Shown here: in pieces, positions 56,120-64,000 of the stretch | Layout: each line of letters begins with the position of its first letter | Position numbering within the stretch: the first letter of the stretch is position 1 | DNA from: Alectoria sarmentosa | Lineage: Eukaryota; Ascomycota; Lecanoromycetes; Lecanorales; Parmeliaceae | Assembly (NCBI GenBank): GCA_009733775.1 | Contig: WOGZ01000002.1 | Location: 248,001 to 312,000 of the forward strand | Length of the DNA: 64,000 nt | Reading direction: 5' to 3' | Notes under the pieces: generated by a model | The model's database searches: none | What the model saw: only the letters and a program-made list of their open reading frames with translations | Told to the model about the DNA's origin: nothing | Translations under genes and position numbers: made by a program

Positions 56120-57623
56120 ATGCTGTCGAATTCCGCTAACCAAACTTCTCAAGCTGGATCAGGTCCTCAAGACCAATATGATCTCGTATGTATCGGATTT
56201 GGGCCTGCGTCTTTGGCCATTGCAATTGCTCTTCATGACCGTGAAATCAAAGCTCGAGTCACATATATAGAAAGACAGAGGAGCTTTGTATGGCATGCTG
56301 GAATGCTTCTTCCGAACGCGCGCATGCAGATATCTTTCCTCAAGGACCTGGCCACTTTACGAGATCCTCGTTCAAAATTCACTTTTGTCAACTACCTCAA
56401 GTCCAAAAACCGTCTCGTTGCGTTCACGAATCTCTCAACTTTCCTTCCCTTGCGCGAGGAGTACAACGACTACATGACTTGGTGCGCTTCGCACTTTGAA
56501 CAAGATGTCCAGTACGGCCAGGAAACCATGAGCGTTTCGCCTACCGAGAACCGCAAGGGTCCCATCCAGTCATGGAAGGTAGTCTCTAGGAACGTGGAGA
56601 CGAATGAAACAAGCATTGTCACTGCGAGAAGTGTGGTTGTTGCTATTGGCGGGAAGCCTAGGATTCCGCCGGCACTTTCAACTGGCGGTCTTGATTGCAG
56701 GATTGTCCACTCTTCTTTATACTCAACCGCCGTCCCAAGAATCCTGACGGATACATACAAGGCGCATAACGTGGCCGTTATTGGCGGTGGCCAAAGTGCG
56801 GCCGAGATTTTCAATGATCTGCAAAGTCGATATCCAAACTCGTACATAACTCTTTACACTGGAGCATCTGCGCTCAAACCCAGCGATGATAGTCCCTTGT
56901 GGGTCTTTCACAGCCCTAACATCTGATCATTACTAATTACAGATTGAATGTCCAGTGTGAACGAGGTCTTCGATCCCGAACGCGTTAATACATTCTACGA
57001 TCTCCCCACGGAATCACGACAGAAAACTAATTGGAGCGACAAAGCCACGAATTACGGAGTAGTGCGACCAGAACTTCTGGATCATATGTACGAGAAAATG
57101 TACCACCAACGTTTGCACGAGCCAGACCAGAGCAAATGGCAGTACAGGATCGTGCCGTGGCGGGAGGTTATTGGATTTGAGAATTGTTCGGATCGTCGTT
57201 TGCGGCTGAAGCTGAAGAACACTTCGAACGGAGAAACCAGCATGTCGGCTTCAAGCTTCGATCTAGCTATGCTTGGAACAGGGTACGAGCGGAATGGACA
57301 TGAGACACTGTTGGAGCCTACACGGCATCTGCTTCAAGAGAATCGGTATGTCGTGCAAAGGGATTATAGGCTCTTGTTTCGCAAGGACGCTGTGGCAGAT
57401 GATTGTGGGATTTGGCTGCAAGGCTGCTGCGAGGATAGTCATGGGGTAGGTGGTTTAGTTTCGCAATCCGTATGGCAAGAGGTTGACTGACTGACTGACC
57501 GACTCTTCACACCCGTAGCTGAGCGATACCCTTCTATCAATCCTTGCGGTGAGAGGCGGCGAGATGGTGGACTCGATTTTCCCAATGCAGAGTCTAGGCA
57601 AAATTGGCGCTGCGAAGCTTTGA
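56120..57623 (+). CDS. sidA: L-ornithine N5-monooxygenase (siderophore biosynthesis)
   Basis: Three exons (56120-56898, 56956-57445, 57519-57623) give 457 residues; phases 2 and 0 match. The first join restores SPFVNEVFDPERV, and the second restores EDSHGLSDTLLSILAVRGGE near the C-terminus. FAD site: YDLVCIGFGPASLAIAIAL. Substrate region: FVWHAGMLLPNARMQISFLKDLATLRDPRSKFTFVNYL. NADPH site: NVAVIGGGQSAAEIF. Late ATG-type motif: FDLAMLGTGYERN. This FAD/NADPH enzyme hydroxylates ornithine, the committed step of hydroxamate siderophore synthesis. It is divergent from the acyltransferase and faces away from the NRPS. Slightly shorter than typical SidA (about 500), mainly at the N-terminus. The first in-frame ATG (MLSNSANQ) is used; a TTG four codons upstream is ignored. 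Confidence 0.92.
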
Positions 57624-57745
57624 TGTCTCTCCGGCAGTACTGCAGCTCGACAATGACGTGGGCGTTAGCGACGAGGCCGAGTCAGGCTTCAATTGAGGTC
57701 GGAGGCCGTAGGTTGGGCACGTCCAGACGGCCTCTCTTAGGCATT

Positions 57746-57800
57746 ATCGTATATACAAACAAGTAGGGTCCCTCATAGGTATCATCGTATATACAAACAA
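57746..57800 (+). repeat. Direct repeat of ATCGTATATACAAACAA
   Basis: The 17-mer occurs at 57746-57762 and 57784-57800, and both copies are followed within 10 bases by a GGTCC-containing segment, suggesting a local tandem duplication of about 38 bp. Confidence 0.7.
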
Positions 57801-58472
57801 CGTGGTAAGGGGTCCATAGTAACGAGGATCAGGGGGGGTGCTGCTTGGATTTTCTACGGTCCCAAATCCTGAGCTTTGCGGAGACTGGAGACTTTTGATG
57901 TTTATTTGCCAAAAGCAAACAAGGACCCGTCTCAGCAGGACATGGGGACAAGGTAGAGAGCCAAATCTCGCAGCCAATCGAACGCAAAAAGTGCATTGTT
58001 TCCCTTCGCTGAGCATCATTGTCCCTTCAAAATCACCTTCCATAACGCCCTATCGCGCAATCAACCATACCCTCTCTATCCGCCTTATTCTCGCTCATAG
58101 AAAACATCTGAAAAAAAAAATCAAAAAATCACACGCTTCGAAACAAGGGAAACCGAAATCGGACCTCGTCTCTTTCTCAATCCAACAATCAACCATCCTA
58201 GACCATTCTATTTATTACCCAAGACTCAATTCTTTCAACGGCAACACCACCCACTATCGCCGCATAGTCTGATGCCGAGCTGGGCTCTCCTATACTTTGC
58301 TCTTTTGTGGCTGCCATTGTCGTAAGCTTTCGATGAAATAAATGCAGACGCCAGCAGAGGTGGCGGGATGGGGGTAGTGAGGGTTGGGGTTGGGGTTGGG
58401 GGAGATGGGGGAAATATCTGATGGTGGGATACGAGTAGCTGAGGAAAGCGAGGGGTCCTGAGGAAGTTGGAG

Positions 58473-58494
58473 GTGTGTGTGTGTGTGTGTGTGT
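58473..58494 (+). repeat. (GT)11 microsatellite
   Basis: Direct reading: about eleven uninterrupted GT units. Confidence 0.9.
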
Positions 58495-58959
58495 TTTGGC
58501 TGGACGGCTGGCAGCTGGCCTTCTCACTTGCATACTATCCTTTTTCTTCGGGGTTCTTGGGGTTGGATTGTTGGTTTGATAAGCAACATATGACTGACTA
58601 TCTTCGCCTCAATGTGTAACAGCATTTGTACTTGTGCGCCCAATCCTGTTGTTGCGCTACTCGCGCAACTCCCTGCATGTTTCTCCGATCTGTAATCTCC
58701 TGACTGTTTCCAATCGCGCTTTGAGTGTAGGGGCTAAGTGGATGGTTCAGTGCCCAGGATGGTGAGCATCGCCGTGATCCACGTTGCCCCTGTGGCTATC
58801 ATGCCCCAAGTCCTCCACGGCAACGATTGCATCTTAGTCGTGATCTGCTCGAGGTTCCAAATGAGTGGTTGAGGGAGAGTCTGGTTCTCGCGTGGGTGAA
58901 GTGCCTGGGCTGCCAAGAGGTGAGTTGACTTCATCTGAGGCTGAGGCATGCGATCCGGC

Positions 58960-59460
58960 TTACTTCTCGTCGTCCTCCACCGAGGACCCCTCACTTGCGC
59001 TATCAACAACGGCACGATCAGGCTTTGGAATGAGTGCGGACAGCTGGTTCAGGCGCTTGATGGTATTGACGACCAGTCCATGGGACTGCTGAAGTTGTAT
59101 CAATTGCTTAGACGAGGGATCCGATTGCGCATCGTCTCCAGAAGCGCTTGGGGCAGTTTCGGAGAGCTCCCCAAGGGTATCCATTAGAGCCTCATCCAGA
59201 TCCTCGAGCCACTTCGTGGTCTGTTGTTTGATCTTTCGGCTGATACCTGAGGCATCGCCTAGCCTGGAGTCAAAGGAGGATTGGCCCGTTTGGTAAGCCC
59301 CGACGTCTAAAGCCCATACTCGCAGGCGGTACGACTCGTCTATCCAAGAACGCAAGGGAACTTCTGTCTCGTGGCGATAGTCAGGCTGCTCCATTCGTGC
59401 TTTGAGTTGATCGAAGGAATTCAGGCATGCTGTGAGGTTGCTGTTGATCGAAGTTGGCAT
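58960..59460 (-). CDS. Stand-alone N-terminal domain of a fungal C2H2/ankyrin/STAND-type protein
   Basis: A 166-residue frame from ATG at 59460. It reads CLNSFDQLKARMEQ, then VPLRSWIDESYRLRVWALDVGAYQTGQSSFDSRLGDASGISRKI, and ends with an acidic Ser-rich stretch (SASEGSSVEDDE). The WIDE...RLWA.N.GA..TG.SSLD.RLRDAS pattern is one I recall as the N-terminal domain of large fungal proteins that continue into fingers or repeats. Here it stops. A donor-like AA|GTAAGC overlaps the stop codon; splicing to 58907 (GGCAG) would add about 30 Ser/Pro-rich residues and then stop, with no downstream domain. Function unknown; such families are often linked to non-self recognition or signalling, which is inference. 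It may be a truncated gene. Confidence 0.5.
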   Translation of the reverse strand: MPTSINSNLTACLNSFDQLKARMEQPDYRHETEVPLRSWIDESYRLRVWALDVGAYQTGQSSFDSRLGDASGISRKIKQQTTKWLEDLDEALMDTLGELSETAPSASGDDAQSDPSSKQLIQLQQSHGLVVNTIKRLNQLSALIPKPDRAVVDSASEGSSVEDDEK

Positions 59461-60214
59461 TGTTCCGTTCTGGCGGCTCTGATGGTTTCTCTTGGAGCCA
59501 CTGATGTCTGTAAAATATGGGAGAAAGTGGGCGAGTCCAAGAGAACATCTCGTCAAATAGAGAGGTCCTGTTAGCTGGGTTTCATGCGCGGCGGTCGTCT
59601 CAGAGACGGCCAATCGACAGCGCTCAAAGAAGACCTCTCAGCCATTTCAGCTGTTAACACTTTGCGCTTCACTGTCCCTTACAAGACAAGTACGTAAGAG
59701 GAAGATCACGATATCCAGTGTTGGGGTAGCTGGCCTCGTGCCATTTGTTTCGCCAAGAGTGCTCAACGAATCAACGATCTGCAGCATGGAGGTCGCTGAG
59801 ACCGGAAATGGTACTCGGAGGAACCCGCCAAACGTCATCGAAATCTCCTGGGGCAAGCGGGGTAAATTATGAAGACCACGTTCTCGGAAAATGTTGCGAT
59901 GAAGGATTGAACGAGACAGCCAAGATACTTCCAAGTCCGCCTCCATTCGATGTTGCCCGACGGGGAAACATTTCGCCGGCGCGGCCTGCGGTCCAGATCA
60001 GGCGCGTTATCTTCGCCGTCTGATCCAGGTCTCGAGATTCTTTGTCTCAAAACACCTACATGCTGACACTGTTGCCTTGTCGTTCCCTACCGAGCCTCTT
60101 CTCCTGTACGGCTTCATCCCCATTCCTATACACACCGACGACCATGCCGCGATAACGCACCTTACGAAACCGACTGGGCAGCCTCACCGCCTTGAGCTCA
60201 CACTTACCGGAACC
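59461..60214. other. Intergenic region upstream of the TLC gene
   Basis: About 750 bases between divergent genes. ORFs at 59647-59946 (-) and 59745-60023 (+) overlap each other and have no recognisable motif. The TLC reading frame itself is open upstream to about 60020 without an ATG. Confidence 0.35.
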
Positions 60215-61430
60215 ATGCACGACCCGTTCCCCTATCCTCCGCCCGCACTGCTCGCACAATGGACGACACCGCTCGCCGACGCCCTCTCCCTCGCCACCCT
60301 CCCTCTCCACATTCACGAACTCCTCCTCGCCGCCCTCGGCTACCACCTCATCTGCCGCTACCTCTCCCCTTACCTCTCCAGCAAGCTCTTCCCGCGCATC
60401 TATCCCGCCCTCAATGCCCGCACAAAATTGAATTGGGACGTCCACGTCGTTTCTTTGGCACAATCACTACTCATCAATACGCTGGCCCTATGGGTTTTTT
60501 GGGCGGATGAGGAGAGGGGGAGGATGGGATGGGAGGAGCGCGTGTGGGGATATACGGGAGCGGGTGGCATGATTCAGGGATTCGCGGCGGGATACTTCCT
60601 GTGGGATCTCAGTGTGTGTGCGGGAAATGTGGGGGTGTTTGGATGGGGGCTGCTGGCGCATGCGGTGGCGGCGCTGGTGGTGTTCTCGCTGGGATTTGTG
60701 AGTATATCACCTACTGTTCTCCGGGTAAATCACAGTCCTGGAGGGTGGCTGAGGTGAAGAATACATATAGCGACCTTTCGTCAACTTCTACGGCCCCACC
60801 TTCATCCTTTACGAGCTCTCCTCTCCCTTCCTCAACTTTCACTGGTTCTTCGACAAACTTCACATGACCGGCTCCCGGCCCCAATGGTACAACGGCATGT
60901 TCCTTCTCTCCAGCTTCTTCTGCTGTCGGTTGGTCTGGGGCACCTATCAATCGATCCGTGTCTCCCAGGACGTTTGGGCGGCACTGCACTACGACCCTCT
61001 CACCATGACCTCCAAGGCAGTATTCGAGTCGGATGCAGGGAGTGTGGAGATTATGCGTTTTGCAGGCGACTACCCCATGCCGGCTTGGTTGGCTATTGTC
61101 TATATGAGCAGTAACCTTGTACTTAATACGCTGAATTTCTACTGGTTTGGCAAGATGATTGAGACGATCAGGAAGAGGTTTGCGGAGTCGAAAGACAAGA
61201 AAGGCGGAAGGAAGAGAGAGGATAAAGAGGAGGGCGTGATGGTGGAGGGTTTGATGGACAGCAGTACGCTTATGACGGAGATTGCGGAGGATGAGGATAT
61301 GCAGTTTGGTGGGGAGGATATCATGTACGATGAAGAGGTGGAGGATAAGCTGAGGATGGAGAGTAGTTTCTTGGATGGGAAGAGTACGATTGAGGTTAAG
61401 AAGACAGAGGTTAGGCGGAGAAAGGGTTGA
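60215..61430 (+). CDS. TLC-domain membrane protein (TMEM56/TLCD4-like)
   Basis: Two exons (60215-60697 and 60771-61430) around a 73-nt intron (GTGAGT to ATATAG) give 380 residues. The start is the first ATG in the open frame (MHDPFPYPPPALLAQW). Five to six hydrophobic helices are visible, with the TLC core WGYTGAGGMIQGFAAGYFLWDL, a helix at LLAHAVAALVVFSLGFRPFVNFYGP, and the conserved YELSSPFLNFHWFFDKL, then FLLSSFFCCRLVWGTYQS. The last 90 residues are charged (KDKKGGRKREDKEEG; EDEDMQFGGEDIMYDEE) and cytosolic. TLC proteins act in the ER or plasma membrane in lipid sensing, transport or synthesis. It lacks the HxxxHH-type ceramide synthase signature as far as I can see, so it belongs to the non-enzymatic or uncharacterised branch. 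Confidence 0.8.
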
Positions 61431-61675
61431 AGTGTGGCGGCTGCTTTTTGAGTGTGTACATCTGAGCGTGTTACATATACGACTCTTCCCAGCTTCATGC
61501 TGCGTGATGCGTCACTGGCCCGCAATCGAAGTGTTGCTGCAGCCCAATGTATATGTATGTTGCACTGGTTTTGGACTCGCAGCCAAAGTGACTATACGAC
61601 CAAGCATGTTGCGCTTGACTTGGACGGCTGTGCGGTTGAGCTTTCATCTTCTTGATATTTGCAGGATGTTTTCAA

Positions 61676-63184
61676 TCAATGCTTCTTCTTGATGGCCTGC
61701 TTCCCATGCATCCACGGCCAAAGGACCTCTGGTATCCTCACACTCACTTCTTTCTCATCCCAACCATTCTCCAATAGTGCAGCGAGAACTCGGGGTACAG
61801 CCAAAGCTGTTCCGTTGACAGTGGATGGGAAGTCCATCTTGGCCTGAGATCCAGCAGGATTCCGTATCCTCGTGTTCAGTCGTCTTGTCTGGTAGTCGGT
61901 ACAAATCGATGTCGAGGTGACCTCACCCCATCCACCATCTTTCTCCCGTCTGGAGGGGAAAAATGCCTCAATGTCTTGTTTTCTGACGGCGCTGGCTCCA
62001 AGATCTGCAGATGGCATCTCGAGTATGCGACAGTGAAGTCCCAGGCTCCGGAGAATTTCTTTCTGAATCGCGAGCATGGAGAGGAAAGCTTCGTCTTCGC
62101 CTCCTGGTATCGTCCAAGCGAACATTTCCACTTTCGTGAACTCGTGAACGCGATACAATCCTTTTGTCTCCACACCCCTGGCGCCTGCTTCCGCTCTGTA
62201 ACATCGACTGGGCCCAACCACCCGAATTGGCAAATCCGCCTGGTCAATGATCGCATTCGCCTTCATTCCAGCGAGAGGTATCTCCGCCGTCCCTGCGAGA
62301 GTGTGTGTTGGCTTGCCCTTTTCTCGATCTCTTTCAGTCTGCTGTATGCCGTAGACTTGCTGCTCCCCACTCTGATCACGAGGCCGGAATCCGCAGGCTG
62401 AGGCGATGTGAGTGTAGACCATGGACGGAGGAGTGACGACTGTGAAGCCATGCCGCATAGCCACCTTGAGGGCGTATTGGATGAGTGCTTGCTCGAGTAG
62501 AGCTGCTTCGTTCTTGACATAGTACCATCCCCACCCGCTCGTTGTAGCCGCGCCAGCAAAGTCTAGCAGGTCGAATTCGGTGCCGATGTGTACTTGGTTT
62601 CTCCAAGTTCGATCATGGGACGTAGATGGAGGGTTCGGGTGCTCGTTGATATAGTCCAAGACCTTGGGCTGATTGCCTCGGGGCGTTTCATCGTTCGTGA
62701 GATTTGGTAGCTGGGCTGCTAGATCCTCGATCTCGTTGTTCAGTTGCCCCTCGAGAGCCTCAATGGCCGACAACCGCTTCTTCAAGTCCTGTGCCTCTTC
62801 CAACAATTGTGTCTTCTGCTTGCCCGGTCCTTCTTGCCCCTCTTTCTCGATACCGCTGAAAGTTCGGGAATGAGACAGCTGCGTTCGGATGGCATTGCTC
62901 TTCTCCCGCAGTACGCGCGTACTCTTTTGTGATTGGAGCCATTCATCGAAGAGCTTGACGATCTTGAAGGGAGTGTCGCTCTGGGCTTGGTAATTGCGCT
63001 CAAGGCAGTTCTGGGAGTAGAGTTCGGGATTCTGCCGGATGTGTTTAATGTTGATGGAGGGCTTGGGAGCGATTGAGGGTAGCGTCTCGCGGCATCTAGG
63101 ATAGCAGTGGGAGAACTGACGATTCACGTGGCCGTTAAAGAGCTTTCTCTTTGGCAAGAGAACTGGTAGCTCCCATTTTATCAT
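61676..63184 (-). CDS. Mitochondrial seryl-tRNA synthetase
   Basis: A single 502-residue frame. The first about 35 residues are basic with hydrophobic residues and lack acids (MIKWELPVLLPKRKLFNGHVNRQFSH), as expected of a mitochondrial targeting peptide. A long helical hairpin, the tRNA-binding arm, follows (LLEEAQDLKKRLSAIEALEGQLNNEIEDLAAQLPNL). The class II core has VVTPPSMVYTHIASACGF, TAEIPLAG, motif 2 VGPSRCYRAEAGARGVETKGLYRVHEFTKVEMFAW, and motif 3 NGTALAVPRVLAALLENGW. It charges tRNA-Ser in mitochondria. Alternative: a single dual-targeted enzyme; the bacterial-type motif spacing favours the organellar form. Confidence 0.9.
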   Translation of the reverse strand: MIKWELPVLLPKRKLFNGHVNRQFSHCYPRCRETLPSIAPKPSINIKHIRQNPELYSQNCLERNYQAQSDTPFKIVKLFDEWLQSQKSTRVLREKSNAIRTQLSHSRTFSGIEKEGQEGPGKQKTQLLEEAQDLKKRLSAIEALEGQLNNEIEDLAAQLPNLTNDETPRGNQPKVLDYINEHPNPPSTSHDRTWRNQVHIGTEFDLLDFAGAATTSGWGWYYVKNEAALLEQALIQYALKVAMRHGFTVVTPPSMVYTHIASACGFRPRDQSGEQQVYGIQQTERDREKGKPTHTLAGTAEIPLAGMKANAIIDQADLPIRVVGPSRCYRAEAGARGVETKGLYRVHEFTKVEMFAWTIPGGEDEAFLSMLAIQKEILRSLGLHCRILEMPSADLGASAVRKQDIEAFFPSRREKDGGWGEVTSTSICTDYQTRRLNTRIRNPAGSQAKMDFPSTVNGTALAVPRVLAALLENGWDEKEVSVRIPEVLWPWMHGKQAIKKKH

Positions 63185-63692
63185 GGTAGTAAACTGCAGC
63201 TCAAAGAATCAATCCGCTGTATCGGAGGAATTTCCGCTGCTCGTCTTACACATACACGCAACGATTTGTAGACATCTCTATAGTGAGCATGTTCGAAGAA
63301 ATGAACTCGATTGGGGTCTAGTTGTATTCATCGAAGAAATCATATTCGCCCGCAAAGACAGTGATTTCTCGAGACGATACATTTGGCTGGCTGGGCCAAT
63401 TTCTGGTGATTGCATTCCGAGGTAATTGCGAGTACGGCAGGCGTTAAGAGTGATTGCGCAGGCGACATATACTCTTCCGCCTCAATCCTCAATCTTCGAC
63501 CGCTCCTGCCGCGGAGACAGGGAGCGAGGGAGCTTACCTTGCTCTGCTGACATACCACTTCTCTAAAATTCTCTCACATTGTTTCGAAACTTTCGATTCA
63601 GTCATCCAAATATGCTAGCCGACTGCAGGCCTCTCAGATGAGAAGTTCGTGGGCAAATCACCACACTCGATATCTGTCCTGCATAGGGAACG
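63185..63692. other. Divergent intergenic region
   Basis: About 510 bases between the divergent SerRS gene and the gene at the right edge; presumably both promoters. No motif stands out. Confidence 0.35.
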
Positions 63693-64000
63693 ATGTCAAA
63701 ATTCTTCTTTGAAGACACATGTATCTTCAAGGCTGATCTAGCTCTTTTTGGCACAATCGAGCGCACATGGAGCGATGTTGACTCCTCATCTGAAGGCTTA
63801 CTTGATTGTTACATACATAAGGATCTGCCTTTGAAGGTTCGAAAAGCTTGGTTCGATGACGAGAAGCTTACTCCTGGCTACGTGGTCATTGCTTTCAGGC
63901 AGGACTATGATGGCTACTGTCTCGTCTCTGAAAGCTCTCTTCAGCTAATAGACCGGTCTCTGGCTACTGGAGACGTTGTCAAGAAGAGGCTTTCAGACAC
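63693..64000 (+). CDS. 5' part of a possible UBE2O-like ubiquitin-conjugating enzyme gene (cut by window end)
   Basis: An open frame from ATG at 63693 runs off the window after 102 codons. It reads MSKFFFEDTCIF, then LFGTIERTWSDVDSSSEG, then LTPGYVVIAFRQDYDGYCLVSESSLQLIDRSLATGDVVKKRLSD. The Gly-Thr-x-Glu-Arg-Thr beta turn and the GDVVKxRLSD segment resemble the N-terminal SH3-like repeats of large E2 enzymes of the UBE2O group. The catalytic UBC domain would lie outside the window, so the call is tentative. Confidence 0.45.
   Translation, partial: MSKFFFEDTCIFKADLALFGTIERTWSDVDSSSEGLLDCYIHKDLPLKVRKAWFDDEKLTPGYVVIAFRQDYDGYCLVSESSLQLIDRSLATGDVVKKRLSD

Larger units (their letters stand above)
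57624..58959. other. Intergenic region downstream of sidA
   Basis: About 1.3 kb with a 17-bp direct repeat, a (GT)n tract and a short GGGTTGGGG run (58380-58402). A minus-strand ORF (58198-58533) reads through the GT tract and is not supported. A minus-strand ORF at 58734-59015 contains one hydrophobic helix (WGMIATGATWITAMLTIL) but no clear start. Confidence 0.35.

Noticed and set aside
58198..58533. Minus-strand ORF through the GT tract
   Set aside because: His-Thr repeat from the microsatellite and Pro-rich chance sequence; no downstream exons recognised.
1..64000. CRISPR arrays, bacterial operons, rRNA genes
   Set aside because: None seen; gene structure is plainly eukaryotic.

Overview
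The window is nuclear DNA of a filamentous ascomycete (Pezizomycotina). The genes are interrupted by many 47-160 nt introns with CTGAC/CTAAC branch sites. Fungal-specific families are present (GH72 glucanosyltransferase, SidA, ferrichrome-type NRPS, DUF6594, Hub1, PIG-H). I cannot fix the class. All exon joins below were made by eye from splice motifs, reading phase and family conservation, so boundaries are predictions.

Layout, left to right. 0.2-5.6 kb: a double retropepsin-like gene, a DUF6594 membrane protein and an unrecognised conserved protein, followed by 2.7 kb with no convincing gene. 8.2-11.6 kb: a 1027-residue orphan protein whose 5' half consists of tandemly duplicated exon-intron units. 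12-21.6 kb: housekeeping genes, namely an Rpd3-complex Sds3/Dep1-like subunit, PIG-H, an RS-domain-Hub1 fusion, a Mak32-like sugar kinase broken by one stop codon, and a ribose-phosphate pyrophosphokinase with about 20 exons, one of them apparently 2 nt long. 22-26 kb: a CmcJ/AsaB-like oxygenase and a type II membrane glycosyltransferase. 26.9-34.4 kb: three secreted polysaccharide-active enzymes (GH72, GH5 mannanase, GH26-like). 34.9-36.4 kb: a BTB protein. 36.5-41.9 kb: gene-poor DNA with two blocks of a minisatellite related to a third block at 26.2 kb, and a decayed zinc-finger fragment.

41.9-57.6 kb is the main system: a compact hydroxamate siderophore cluster. SidA hydroxylates ornithine, a GNAT-type acyltransferase acylates it, and a 3663-residue NRPS with order A-T-C-A-T-C-T-C-T-C assembles a ferrichrome-type peptide. 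Two perfect ATCTGATAA iron-GATA motifs lie upstream of the NRPS. 59-64 kb: a stand-alone N-terminal domain typical of large fungal C2H2/ankyrin/STAND proteins, a TLC-domain membrane protein, mitochondrial seryl-tRNA synthetase and the start of a possible UBE2O-like gene cut by the window edge.
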